A stretch of DNA of 64,000 bases from NCBI GenBank assembly GCA_016191815.1, contig JACPVI010000035.1, positions 62,001 through 126,000 of the forward strand, given 5' to 3'. A program made the position numbers and the translations under genes. Shown here one piece after another: positions 19,425 through 29,500 of the stretch. The stretch's first letter is position 1, and every line of letters begins with the position of its first letter. Below the pieces are notes generated by a model that was given only the letters and a program-made list of their open reading frames with translations, ran no database searches and was not told where the DNA came from. The stretch is from Myxococcales bacterium (GTDB taxonomy: Bacteria; Myxococcota; Myxococcia; Myxococcales; Myxococcaceae).

Positions 19425-20761
19425 ATGGTGTTCCATCCCGCTTCCATCCTCCTCGTCGCTATCTCCTCTTCCGCTCCGGAGGAATGTCCGAGGGACACTG
19501 CCGCCGTGATGGATTTTGGCATCAAGTTTGATACGGAAGAGGGCCGCAGAGAGCCAGGGGGTGCCGAAGCACTGTTTCTCGGCGAGAAGATCGACGCATC
19601 GGTCACCTTCTCTTGGACGGGGAATAGCTCGGCGATGGTCGCTGTTGGGCTTGCTCCGCAGCCAGCCGAGAGTTTCAACAATTACGTGTATTGGGTTGCC
19701 GCTCAGGAGTCAAAGAGTGCCGTTGCGCCGGCGAGCGTCAACCGGGAAGGGGGTGCTCCGCAACGTGCCCTTCGACTTCCCATGGAGAAACTCCCCCCCC
19801 CGGTCTCTACACGCTTGCCGTGAGAATCGGAACCTGTCCGCTGCAGGGAACGCCCGAATGGTTGCGGGTGAAGGAGTCCAGAACCAATCGCGAGAAGGCA
19901 ATCGTTCACTTGCGTCGGGCGTTCCTCCTGCAGACTCGTCCTGACGGGCTCGAGGCGGCGAAGATCGAGCTGCGCGCCGCGCGGGAGTTGGCTGGAGTTT
20001 GGCAGCCGTACATCTTCGTTGGGATGTTCGTGAACGCGAAAGACACGCATAGACGCGGCTCCAATAAGCCGGACCCCGAGTTCTGCAAAGACTTGTGGTT
20101 CAACCTCAGCCAGCAGCCGGCTAATCGGTTCGATCCAGGTGGACTCGCGCGCATGGAAGAGAGCTGCGGAAAGAGTCCATTCCCATTGGGTACGATTCCG
20201 GCCGAACCGCGGAAGCGTGTAGTGGATCGGCAGAGTTCTGACTACCTTCCCCACCGCGCGAAGTTGGCAGCCGGCTATGGACGGTACAAGGAGGCGAGGG
20301 AACTCTTGGCAGAAGCAAGGCGAATGTTGCATGACAAAGAAGACGCACTGGAGATTCAATACGTGGAGTACTTGCTGGCACTCAGGGAGGCTCGTTTGAG
20401 TGATGCCCTTTCGATCGCTGAGGCGATTGATCGCGAAAGCCCTCCTCCACACCCGACCTCATCACTTGCTCGGGCGGTCTTGGGAACCATGGTTTCAGTG
20501 GCGGCGCGAAAGGTGGAGGAGGGTGACCTGCAGGGAGCGGAAGTGCTGCTGAAGGAGGTTCGCCCGCGCATCGCGCCGGGCGACCGGCACCAGTTTCTTC
20601 GCGTGGAGGCGACCATCGCCAAGCGGCAAGGCCGCTGGGCAGACGCCGTTCGTCATCTCGAGGAGCTGCAGAGGCTGGAAAGATCGACCCCGCCAGAGAT
20701 CGAGGAGCTCCGACGCCAGGCCCAAGAAGCGCGGTCGCCCGCCGGGCCTGCTCAGCAATGA
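19425..20761 (+). CDS. Secreted protein with C-terminal TPR-like region; frame broken at a C9 tract
   Basis: The start at 19425 has a TAGGAGG ribosome site and follows the giant gene by 11 bases, so the two are likely one operon. The first part has a weak signal (ILLVAISSSAPEEC) and a beta-rich region (KIDASVTFSWTGNSSAMVAV). That frame stops at 19821, but the next frame continues smoothly from PPGLYTLAVRIGTCP to 20761. A tract of nine C (19793-19801) lies at the junction; ten C would give one protein of 445 residues. The C-terminal half has TPR-like helix pairs (AAGYGRYKEARELLAEARRM, ALSIAEAIDRE, GRWADAVRHLEELQRLE). GC is clearly lower than in the surroundings (52-53% in bases 20281-20400). 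Confidence 0.65.
19793..19801. repeat. C9 homopolymer at the frame break
   Basis: Nine consecutive C lie exactly where the coding signal of the 19425 gene changes frame. Ten or seven C would restore the frame. This is the second nine-base run in adjacent genes; I noticed no others in the window. Confidence 0.85.
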
Positions 20762-20824
20762 CCTTCTCGATGGCGATGGTCGCTCCCTTGCCGTTCGCCC
20801 CGCTGGGTAGCATCCTCATCTTCC

Positions 20825-21382
20825 ATGGCCGGACAGCCCGCCAAGCGCCTTGCGACCTATGCAGATCTCGAGTCGGTACCCGAGCACCAGCAAGGGGAGA
20901 TCATCGGCGGCGAGCTGATCGTCAGCCCGCGCCCTCGGGGCCGGGCGACGGTGTCCGCCAGCCACCTGGGAGGCATTCTGATCGGCCCCTTCCGGTTTGG
21001 AGTCGGCGGCCCCGGGGGGTGGGTGATCCTCTATGAACCGGAGATCCGGATTGCGGGAGAGCTGGCCATCCCCGACCTCGCCGGGTGGCGGCGCGAGCGG
21101 ATGCCCGTCGTCCCCGAGACGTTCGAAATGGCTCCGGACTGGGCGTGCGAAATCCTGTCGCCCTCCACGGAGGCCCTCGACCGCGGAGAGAAGATGCCGC
21201 TCTACGCCCGCTGGGGCGTGGGCCACTCCTGGCTCATCGACGCCAGCCTGAAGACCATCGAGGTGTTCCGGCTCGACGGAGGAAGCTGGCGCGTGGTCGG
21301 AACCTTCGTGGGCGAGCGCAAGGTTCGGCTCGAGCCCTTCGAGGCCATCGAGTTGGACCTCTCTCTCCTCTGGGCAATATAG
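20825..21382 (+). CDS. Uma2-family (DUF820) endonuclease-like protein
   Basis: 185 residues with the PD-(D/E)xK-like Uma2 pattern. It has an N-terminal helix and the strand GEIIGGELIVSPRP, then GGWVILYEPEIRIAGELAIP DLAGWRR (acidic residues of the active site), then CEILSPSTEALDRGEKMPLY and YARWGVGHSWLIDASLKTIE. Members are numerous in cyanobacteria and myxobacteria and are thought to be nucleases, but their biological role is unknown. A start at 20825 (ATGGCCGG) gives the family's usual length. It lies between the low-GC TPR gene and a convergent HAD gene. Confidence 0.88.
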   Translation: MAGQPAKRLATYADLESVPEHQQGEIIGGELIVSPRPRGRATVSASHLGGILIGPFRFGVGGPGGWVILYEPEIRIAGELAIPDLAGWRRERMPVVPETFEMAPDWACEILSPSTEALDRGEKMPLYARWGVGHSWLIDASLKTIEVFRLDGGSWRVVGTFVGERKVRLEPFEAIELDLSLLWAI

Positions 21383-21398
21383 AAACTGGAGGCGAGCC

Positions 21399-22319
21399 TC
21401 AACTCCCTCTCGTCGCGGCCACCTTCCGCGAGGCGCGCGCGCTCTCCTCCACCACCTCCAACACTTGGGCGAAGCTGGAGAGCGCGTGGGTGGCGGTGTC
21501 GCGCTCCGCCTTGTCCGCCTCGTACACCGAGGCCGCGTGCCGGCGGGTGACCGAGATGGCGGAGATGATGTCCAGCCGCTCCCGGTACTCGATGGAGACG
21601 TAGGTGCCGTACTCCGCCCAGCAGTCGATCGCCCCCACCGCCCGGGCCACTCCCACGTCCTTCCTGAGGCTGTCCCCAATCACCAGGGTCTCCGCCGGCG
21701 CTACCCCGCTCTCGCGGCAGACCTGGAGCATCCCAGCCGGGTTGGGCTTCTCGTACTCCCGAGGCAGCTCCACCACCGGGCAGCTCGCCCGGTAGTCCCC
21801 CCGCTCCTCCCGCCGGAGGATGTCCGGCGCCACCAGCTTCTCCCCCTCGCTCCCCGAGGGAAAATGGAAGCCGGGCAGGGTGTAGAGCGCGGTGAGCAGC
21901 CGATCCAGCCCCATCCGCTTGGCCCGGTACTCCGCCGGGTTCCTCGGGGCATCAGTGAGCGCCACCACCGGGATGCCCCGCTCCTTCAATCCCTCCAGCG
22001 CGGGCACCACTCCCTTGTAGGGGCGCAAGTACTTCCTCCGCGCCTGGGAGAAGGCGGCCCGGGCCGGGTCAATCACCAGCTTGTCGAAGCTGGCGAAGTC
22101 GGGGAACTCCGAGAAGAGCGACGACTCCTGCAGCGCGAAGGGGTACTCGTTGGACTCGTAGCGGGAGTAGACCTGCTTGAGCGACTGGACCACCTTTATC
22201 TTCGGGAAGCCGGTGGCGCGGCAGACCGCATCCACCATCGCCTCCACCGCCGGGACGATGTAGTCCACCCACGAGTAGAGGGTGTTGTCCATGTCGGTGA
22301 CCACCAGGCGGACCGGCAC
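21399..22319 (-). CDS. HAD-superfamily hydrolase
   Basis: 306 residues. All four HAD motifs are present: motif I DMDNTLYSWVD (nucleophile and acid Asp), motif II VVALTDAPRN, motif III Lys in REYEKPNPAGM, and motif IV VIGDSLRKDVGVARAVG. A helical cap lies between motifs I and II. It is a phosphatase-type enzyme, but the substrate cannot be told. The last 60 residues form a helical extension not usual for the family (RRHAASVYEADKAERDTATH). It converges on the Uma2 gene with 16 bases between stops. Confidence 0.88.
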   Translation of the reverse strand: MPVRLVVTDMDNTLYSWVDYIVPAVEAMVDAVCRATGFPKIKVVQSLKQVYSRYESNEYPFALQESSLFSEFPDFASFDKLVIDPARAAFSQARRKYLRPYKGVVPALEGLKERGIPVVALTDAPRNPAEYRAKRMGLDRLLTALYTLPGFHFPSGSEGEKLVAPDILRREERGDYRASCPVVELPREYEKPNPAGMLQVCRESGVAPAETLVIGDSLRKDVGVARAVGAIDCWAEYGTYVSIEYRERLDIISAISVTRRHAASVYEADKAERDTATHALSSFAQVLEVVEESARASRKVAATRGS

Positions 22320-22368
22320 GGGCCTCCCTTACCGTTTCGGCACCCCGAGGGGAAGGCCCTCACTCTGA

Positions 22369-22388
22369 CCTTCTCCCAAGGGGGAAGG
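22369..22388. repeat. REP-like imperfect hairpin
   Basis: CCTTCTCCC and GGGGGAAGG flank AA; eight of nine positions pair. A CCCTCACTCTGA tag lies just before it, resembling the GGGTGAGGGTGC tag beside the 47363 copy. It belongs to the same extragenic palindrome type as 13343-13364. Confidence 0.45.
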
Positions 22389-22507
22389 CTGACTTTTGCG
22401 CCATGTGGGTGACCGCCTTCCGGCACCCCGCCGCCCGCGCGCGGGCAGATCCGCCCTCTTTTCGCGCGCCGCCACCGTCCGGGAACGACAACCCGCCCCG
22501 CCATGTG

Positions 22508-22522
22508 GGCATCGGCCTTGCA
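22508..22522 (+). promoter_or_regulatory. Candidate sigma-54 promoter (-24/-12)
   Basis: GGCATCGGCCTTGCA contains GG at -24 (22508-22509) and GC at -12 (22520-22521) with exactly ten bases between them. It matches the core GGCA-N6-TTGCA of the sigma-54 consensus. The expected start of transcription is near 22533, just before the ATG at 22550. Two sigma-54 activators are encoded elsewhere in the window. No upstream activator site was identified. Confidence 0.4.
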
Positions 22523-22549
22523 ATTTCGGCTAGATTCCCCCGCTTCGCC

Positions 22550-23668
22550 ATGCGCCGAGCCCTGATTCCCGGAATGCTGCTTTTGGCCGCCTGCCCCAAG
22601 GAGCGGCTAAAGCCCGCGCGCCCTCCGGACGTGTGGGTGGACACTTACGACCAGCAAGCCGCCTCCAAGGTGGACGTGCTGTGGGTGGTGGACAACTCCG
22701 GCTCGATGGCGCCGCGCCAGGAAAACCTGGCGAAGAACTTCCAGTCCTTCATCGAGCTTTTCTCCAAGGGCTCGATCGACTTCCGCATCGCCATCACCAC
22801 CACCGACGTCTTCAAGGACCAGGGGCAATTCAAGGGCACTCCGAGAATCCTCTCCTCCACCACCCCCAACCTCGCGAACGCCTTCTCCGCCAACATCAAG
22901 GTGGGCATCACCGGCAGCCCCTATGAAGCGGGGCTGCAGGCGGCGCAGATGGCCCTGGAGCGCCAGGCCCAGACCAACGCCCCCAAGCTCGCCGCCATCG
23001 AGCAGTGCAAGACGGATTGCCAGAAGCAGTCCAACCCGCTCACCTGCTCGGAGGCCTGCCCCGCGAAGACGCCGATCGACTTCCTCCGGCCCGACGCCTA
23101 CCTCTACCTCATCTTCGTCTCCGACGAGGAGGACCGCAGCTCCCAGGACATCCGCTACTACTGGCGCGCCTTCGAGACCGCCAAGGGCATCGGCAACGAC
23201 GGCACCGTCACCACCGCGGCGATCATCGGCGATGTGCCGACCAATTCTTGCGGGGCCACTCCCGGAGCGCGCTACGTGGGGCTGTCCAGCCTCACCGGCG
23301 GAGAGGTGGGGAGCGTCTGCGACGTGAGCTTCGCCACCACCTTGCGGAAGCTGGCGACCAACGCGGTGGGCCTCAAGCGGAAGTTCGCCCTCTCCCGCTC
23401 GCCGAACGTGCAGACCATCAAGGTGCTGATCCGCTACCCGTGCAACTCCGCCGAGGACGTCTTCAAGGGCTGCGCCGAGGTGAACAAGGAGGACTGCAAG
23501 GACGCGCCGGCGGATTCGCTGAACGCGGTCTGCACCCCGCGCCAGGGAGGCCCCGACGGCTGGAGCTACGAGCCTTCCACGCAGGTCATCTTCTTCGCGG
23601 GCGAGTCGGTGCCCGGGCTTCGGGCCTCGGTGGAGATTGAGTACTACGAGGAGGGGACCGGCCCGTGA
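22550..23668 (+). CDS. Lipoprotein with von Willebrand factor A domain
   Basis: 372 residues. The lipobox LLAAC puts the lipidated Cys at 15. A VWA domain follows with the metal-site motif DNSGSM (48-53) inside VDVLWVVDNSGSM, then ITTTDVFKDQG and LIFVSDEEDRS. Three Cys-containing insertions (EQCKTDCQKQSN, CSEACPAKT, CAEVNKEDC) suggest disulfides outside the cytoplasm. VWA proteins bind other proteins through a metal ion. First gene of a five-gene lipoprotein chain; it overlaps the next start by GTGA. The ATG at 22550 was chosen for the signal peptide; the longer reading to 22403 is shadow. Confidence 0.85.
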   Translation: MRRALIPGMLLLAACPKERLKPARPPDVWVDTYDQQAASKVDVLWVVDNSGSMAPRQENLAKNFQSFIELFSKGSIDFRIAITTTDVFKDQGQFKGTPRILSSTTPNLANAFSANIKVGITGSPYEAGLQAAQMALERQAQTNAPKLAAIEQCKTDCQKQSNPLTCSEACPAKTPIDFLRPDAYLYLIFVSDEEDRSSQDIRYYWRAFETAKGIGNDGTVTTAAIIGDVPTNSCGATPGARYVGLSSLTGGEVGSVCDVSFATTLRKLATNAVGLKRKFALSRSPNVQTIKVLIRYPCNSAEDVFKGCAEVNKEDCKDAPADSLNAVCTPRQGGPDGWSYEPSTQVIFFAGESVPGLRASVEIEYYEEGTGP

Positions 23669-25113
23669 AGCGGCTCCTCCTCTCGCTCCTCGCGCTCGCC
23701 GCCGCCTCTTGCGACTGCGGCGGAGGAGTGTCCCGGGTGAAGGCGCAACTGGTGCCTCCGCCCGAGGCGGTGGACTTCGGCACCGTGCCGGTCTTGAACG
23801 AGAGGCTTTTGGGAATCGAAGTCACCAACGCCGGGAGGGCGGTGCTCAAGGTGAAGGGCGCCTCCATCCGCGAGGAGGGCCCCTTCAGCTTGAAGTCAAT
23901 CCCCGAAGAGGTGGGCACCAGCGAGACCAAGCAGGTGGAGGTTTCCTTCGTCCCGCCCCGCGAGGAGGAGTTCTTGGCCACCTTGGTCCTGGAAACCGAG
24001 GACGAGGTCTACCCCACCGTGGAGGTGAAGCTTTCGGGCCGCGGCTCCACCCGCGCGGTGATGGAGGTGGAGCCCTCCGCCATCGACTTCGGCCGGGTGG
24101 GGGAGTGCACCTCCGCGGTGCGGGCGCTCACCATCCGCTCCAAGGGCACCGCGGATTTGGTGCTCAACGCCATTCGCTTCGCCGACGGGACTTCGCCCGG
24201 ATTCTCCAGCTTGGGCTCCTGGAACGCGCCGGTGGCCATCAAGCCTCTGGGGGCGAACGGGCTGCCCGGGCAAATCCAGCTCACCGTGAGGTACACCGTG
24301 TCGCAGGGGGACGCCCCGGCGAACGGAGGCGTCTTCCTCAGCGGGACGGACCCGGACCGCCCGGAGATGGTGGTGCCTCTCTCCGGCCAGCCGAACCGCG
24401 CGCCCTTGCCCTCCATCCAGCCCTTGGGCAACGGGGCGCCGGGGATGACGGTGTCGCTGGATGGCTCGGCTTCGAGCGATCCCGACGGCGACGCCCCGCT
24501 CTCCTACAAGTGGACGCTCCGCTCCAAGCCGCTCGCCGCCAGCACCCAGATTGTCGGCCCCGAGCAGCCTCAAACCTCGATGACCTTGGACCCCACCCTC
24601 CCCGGCGAGTACGAGGTGGAGCTGAACGTCACCGACGCCAAGGGGGTGAAGAACTGCGCCCCGGCGAGGGCAAAGGTGGTGGCCACTCCGGCGCAGAAGC
24701 TCCTCATCGAGCTGTTCTGGAGCCACCCGAAGACGGACATCGACCTGCACGTCTTGCGCACGCCCACCGCGATGGTGGGGCAGGCCCCCGACGACTGCTT
24801 CTACGCCAATCCCAAGCCCGACTGGGGAGTGGCCGGGGATTCCTCGGACGACCCGGAGCTGCTCCGCGACGCGCTCACCGGCTACGGGCCGGAGCTCCTG
24901 GGCTACGTCAACCCGGCTGACGGCAGCTACCGGGTGGTGGTGGAGTTCGCCCACGACCATCTGGACCCCAACCCGTCCACCGAGGTGACGGTGCGCATCT
25001 ACGAGTTCGGGGTGGTGAAGGCCGAGCTCAAAAAGACGATGCTCCAGCGCGGAGAGGTGTGGCCGGTGGCGGACATCGACTGGCCAAGCGGCACCGTCAC
25101 GAGGCTTCAATGA
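23665..25113 (+). CDS. Lipoprotein with choice-of-anchor-D/ASH-like and PKD-like domains
   Basis: 482 residues from a GTG that overlaps the previous stop. Signal peptide with Cys16 (LALAAASC). Two Ig-like repeats of the choice-of-anchor D/ASH type are visible: VDFGTVPVLNERLLGIEVTN (about 35-130) and IDFGRVGECTSAVRALTIRS (about 138-240). A PKD-like domain follows (VSLDGSASSDPDGDAPLSYKW, about 265-345), then a C-terminal domain (SHPKTDIDLHVLR to the end) of the type often annotated DUF2135-like. All are protein-interaction folds. Overlaps the next gene by ATGA. Confidence 0.8.
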   Translation: MKRLLLSLLALAAASCDCGGGVSRVKAQLVPPPEAVDFGTVPVLNERLLGIEVTNAGRAVLKVKGASIREEGPFSLKSIPEEVGTSETKQVEVSFVPPREEEFLATLVLETEDEVYPTVEVKLSGRGSTRAVMEVEPSAIDFGRVGECTSAVRALTIRSKGTADLVLNAIRFADGTSPGFSSLGSWNAPVAIKPLGANGLPGQIQLTVRYTVSQGDAPANGGVFLSGTDPDRPEMVVPLSGQPNRAPLPSIQPLGNGAPGMTVSLDGSASSDPDGDAPLSYKWTLRSKPLAASTQIVGPEQPQTSMTLDPTLPGEYEVELNVTDAKGVKNCAPARAKVVATPAQKLLIELFWSHPKTDIDLHVLRTPTAMVGQAPDDCFYANPKPDWGVAGDSSDDPELLRDALTGYGPELLGYVNPADGSYRVVVEFAHDHLDPNPSTEVTVRIYEFGVVKAELKKTMLQRGEVWPVADIDWPSGTVTRLQ

Positions 25114-26561
25114 GGCGCTGGCTTTTGGCCGGCCTCTTGCCGGCGCTGCTTGGGGGTTGCCCTCCGCCGCCTCCTCCGGCTTTGGACGGAGGAGGCCCGC
25201 CTCCCTGCGAGAGCCGCGCCGACTGCGAGCCGGGCTTCATCTGCACCGAGGAGAAGGTGTGCGATGCCTGCGAATCCTCCGGGCAGTGCCGGCTCAAGGA
25301 GCAGTGCAGCCCCACCTCGCTCCTCTGCGAGCTTCGCGGCGGCTGGGGAGACGCCTGCGCCACCCACGAGCAGTGTCTGGCCGGCCAGTGGTGCCGCCAG
25401 GGGCTGTGCCTGGACCGCTCGGAGGTCTCGCTCTGCCCCGGGGGCCAGAAGTCGGAGTGCCCCACCGGGATGAGGTGCAACGCCATCAACCTGGTCTGCG
25501 AGGAAGACTTGGGCTGCGCCGAGGCCGCCGACTGCGGCCCCGGAGAGGTGTGCAACACCGGCAGCCACGCCTGCGTCCCCCGCTGCACGGTGGACACCCA
25601 GTCCCAGGTTTGCCTGGGCGGGGAGAGGTGCGTCAACGAGCTGTGCGTGCAGTGCGCCTCCGATGCAGAGTGCGGGGTGGGGCTGGTCTGCGACGCCGCC
25701 GGGAAGTGCTCCTCCGCGCAACGCTGCTACCAGGACCGCGACTGCAAGGTGCCCTTGGTGTGCCACCTCCAGACCGGGGCCTGCCTGGAGAAGCAGCCTC
25801 CTTGCGTCTCGGACGAGAACTGCGCCCCCGAGCAGCGCTGCGACGTGGGCAGCGGCAAGTGCGTGCCACGGGCTTGCCAGCCGGACCGCTACGAGCCGAA
25901 CAACGACTACTCGAGCGCCTTCGGCATCTCCGCCTCCAAGTACGTCGGCCTCACCTTGTGCCCGCAGGATGTGGACTATTTCTCCATCACCCTCTCCCGG
26001 GGGGACCAGCTCGGGGTGAACGTGGACGCGGACCCCTTCGCGGAGAACACCTTCAGCGCGGTGGTGAAGGACGCCACCGGCCGCACCCTCGCCGCCGGCA
26101 AGCTGCTCACCAGCTACGTGGCCTCGGCCTCGCAGAAGTACTTCGTGGTGGTAAGCACCACCGACCTCTACCAGCCCTATGACGTCACCTTCCTGCTCTC
26201 GAGGGGCACGCCCTGCGACGACGACGGCTACGAGCCGAACGACCTCGCCAGCCAGGCCACTCCGGTGAATGCCGCCACCACCCTCGAGGGAGCCATCTGC
26301 CCTCAGGACCAGGACCATTTCGCCGTCGCCGTCCCGGCGCAGAAGGGCGTGCGGGTTTCGCTGGTGAACTACGATGCCTCCAAGGGCCTGCTTCGCCTGT
26401 GCCTGATGGATGGAGCTACACAGCTCGGCTGCAACGATGATCCGGCGCCGGAGGTTTCGGCCAGCTCGAGCCAGGCCGGAGGGAAGAGCCTCACCGCCCG
26501 GGTGGTCGGCTCGACCGACCGGGTGGCCAACAGCTATACGCTCAAGGTGGAGTTTCTATGA
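25110..26561 (+). CDS. Cys-rich lipoprotein with two PPC-like C-terminal domains
   Basis: 483 residues. Lipobox LGGC with Cys17, followed by a Pro/Gly linker. Residues about 30-260 contain repeated short Cys units (CESRADCEPGFIC, CASDAECGVGLVC, CVSDENCAPEQRC), the tandem Cys-rich pattern common in myxobacterial outer-surface lipoproteins. Two pre-peptidase C-terminal (PPC)-like beta domains follow, each opened by a YEPN motif (DRYEPNNDYSSA and DGYEPNDLASQA). No catalytic domain is seen. Linked to both neighbours by ATGA overlaps. Confidence 0.8.
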   Translation: MRRWLLAGLLPALLGGCPPPPPPALDGGGPPPCESRADCEPGFICTEEKVCDACESSGQCRLKEQCSPTSLLCELRGGWGDACATHEQCLAGQWCRQGLCLDRSEVSLCPGGQKSECPTGMRCNAINLVCEEDLGCAEAADCGPGEVCNTGSHACVPRCTVDTQSQVCLGGERCVNELCVQCASDAECGVGLVCDAAGKCSSAQRCYQDRDCKVPLVCHLQTGACLEKQPPCVSDENCAPEQRCDVGSGKCVPRACQPDRYEPNNDYSSAFGISASKYVGLTLCPQDVDYFSITLSRGDQLGVNVDADPFAENTFSAVVKDATGRTLAAGKLLTSYVASASQKYFVVVSTTDLYQPYDVTFLLSRGTPCDDDGYEPNDLASQATPVNAATTLEGAICPQDQDHFAVAVPAQKGVRVSLVNYDASKGLLRLCLMDGATQLGCNDDPAPEVSASSSQAGGKSLTARVVGSTDRVANSYTLKVEFL

Positions 26562-29500
26562 GGTTGCATGAGTCGCAGGTGACGAGGGTAAGGGTGAGTG
26601 CGCTCTGCTTCACCCTCCTCTCCGGCCTCCTCGCCGGTTGCGGATGCGGAAAGCCGCCCCTCCCACCCCCCGAGCAGGACGCCGGGGAGGACGCCGGTCT
26701 TCCGCCCGAAGAGGACGGGGGAGTCGACGCGGGCGAGCCCGACGCCGGCCCGCCTCCGGAGCTGAAAATCCTCAAGGTGCTCCCGCCCCGCGGAGGGGTG
26801 GCCGGCGGCACCCAGGTGCTCATCACCGGCTCCGCCTTCATCCGCGACTTCTCCACCCGCGGCACCCAGGCGAAGAGGGACACCACCATCAAGTTCGGCT
26901 CCAACCCCTCGCTCGACTTCCAGGTCATCGACGACGAGACCATCGAGGCCAAGTTGCCGCCGGGGAAGGCGGGGCTGACCAACGTCTCCATCGCCAACCC
27001 CAACGGGCTATTCGTCTGCACCGGCTGCTTCACCTACTACGAGGAGCTGTACCTCACCGGCATCGCCCCCAAGGAAGGCCCGCTCCGCGGCGGCAACGAG
27101 GTGGTGCTCGACGGGCAGGGCTTCACCCCGGAGGTGGAGGTGCTCTTCGGCGGCTACTCCAGCCCCCAAGTCACCTTGGTCTCCTCGAAAAAGCTCAAGG
27201 TGGTGGCGCCGCGCGGGCAGGCGGCCGACCTGGTGGACGTGGTGGTGTACAACAAGAACGGAGTCGGCTCGCAAAGGCGCGTCTACCGCTACTACGAGGA
27301 CCTGCGCGTCACGACTGTCTCGCCGCTCACCGGGCCGCTCGGCGGCGGCACCCAGGTAATCATCTCCGGCAAGGGCTTGGAGGGCGCAACCTCGGTGAAG
27401 TTCGGCAGCACCGCCGCCTCCTTCACGGTGGATTCGCCCACCCAAATCACCGCCACCGCGCCACCGGCGACTTTGGCCGGCGCGGTGGACCTCGCCATCC
27501 TGACTCCGCGCGATGGCTGGACGGTGAAGGGCGGCTTCACCTACGCGGACGCCTCCGGGGCCTTCGCCCTCTTCGGCGTCTTCCCTCACCTGGGCGCCGC
27601 AGCCGGAGGAGACACCGTCACCGCCACCGGCCAGGCACTCGACACTCCCGGGCTCAGCTTCTCCGTCGGAGGCGCTTCGGCGACAGTGCTCTCCGCCAGC
27701 TTCTCCACCGCCGTCCTCCAAACCCCTCCGCGGGGCGCCTCGCCGCGCAAGGTGGACCTCTCCGCCAGCGACGGGACTCTCTTTGCCACCCTGAGCGGGG
27801 CCTTCACCTATCGGCTCTCGCTCTCGGACATCTCTCCCAAGCTCGGCCCCTCTTCGGGAGGCACCGCCGCCGCTCTCACCGGCTCCGCCCTCCCGCCGGA
27901 CCTGAAAGCGCACGTGGGCGCGCTCGCCGCGCAGCTCTCCGGCGCTCCCACCGAGTCGCAAGCCAACCTCCTCACCCCTCCCGGCTCCGGGGGAGGCAAG
28001 AGCGACCTCTGGGCCTTCGAGGCCGCCGACCCGGAGAACGAGGCTCTGCTCGAAGACGCCTTCACCTTCGAAGAGCCCCTCTCGATTGGAAGGGCCCAGC
28101 CGGAGCGCGGCGCCATCGCCGGAGGCACCCTCATCACCGTCCTCGGCGCCGGCTTCGGCGAAGGCACGGTGGTGACCTTCGGGCAAAACCGCGCCAAGGA
28201 CGTGAAGGTGGTGGACAGCCACACCCTCACCTGCCGCACCCCGCGCGGCGAGGTGGGCACGGTGGACGTGGGGGTGGAGCGCCTGAGCTCCACCGACCTC
28301 CTGCCTGGAGGCTTCTCCTATTTCGATCCGCGCAGCATCTCCGGAGGGCTCTCCGGCGGGCCCTTGGTGGGCACCTTGAACGTCACCGTGCTCGACGGCA
28401 CCCAGGGCTTCTTCGGGCTACCGGTGCCGCTCGCCTCGGTGATGCTGGGAATCGACGCCGCCACTCCGTTCCAGGGCCTCACCGACGCGAGAGGGCAAAT
28501 CACCTTCTCCGACCCCTCACTGGTGAAGGCGCAGGCGGTGACGGTGTGGAAGGAGGGCTACGAGTCGGCCACCGTCACCTCGATCACCTCGGAGAACTTG
28601 ACCGTCTTCATCGCCCGCACCGGAGGGGACGGAAACCCGGCGATGCCGCCGCCCGGGCCGCCGCCCTCCATCATCTCGGGCCGGGTGACCGGCTTCAAGG
28701 CGCCGAGGGCGCTCACCGCCAACGAGTCGCTCGAGGCGCGGGTGTTCGTCACCCAGTCCTCGCTCTACGGAGGACCGCCCTACCGTCCCCCGCCGAGCAA
28801 GAAGAGCGAGAAGTGGGTGCTCACCGCCGACGGAGCGGAGTACATCGTCTTCTCCGGCGCCGGCCTCCGGGCGGTGTACGCGGTGCTCGGGGTGAAGAAC
28901 AAGCAGACCGGCCAGTTCGAGCCCACCCTGATGGGCATCAAGCGTGGCATCACCACCTCCCCCGACAACCCGGCGGTGAACCAGGACATCATCCTGGACA
29001 TGCACCTGGACCTCACGGTGCCCATCACCATCGACTCGCCCATCAACATCCCCCTCGCCCAGGGCGGCACTGCTCCGGCCAACAACAGCGTCTACGCCTG
29101 GCTGGACCTGGGGGCGGAGGGCTTCATCCCCAACCCGCAGAACTGGGACACCGGCACCCGCGGCACCTCGACGGTGAACGGCACCACGCCCTCGCTCAGC
29201 TTCCCCTCCTTCCCGCGGCTGGACGGCTCGAACTTCATCTTCCTCAACGAGGCGGCCGGCTCCGACGCCTATCCGGTGAGCTACTACTTCCGCCGCCAGC
29301 CGGGAGACCTCTCCCAGGGCGTCACCATCGGCCCGATGCTGCCCACCCCGCGCTTCGCCCAGCCCACCTCCGCCGGGTTGACCGGGACGATTTCCTGGAC
29401 CACCGAGCCGGGAGCGGTGCCCAACATCCACCAGGTGCTGATCCTCAAGCCCACCATGTTCGGCACCGTCACCCTCTGGTCGATGGTGCTGCCCGGCAGC

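Noticed and set aside
20760-20825. GG-N10-GC spacing before the Uma2 gene as a sigma-54 promoter
   Set aside because: Apart from GG and TTGC the consensus positions (CA after GG) do not match, so it is likely chance.
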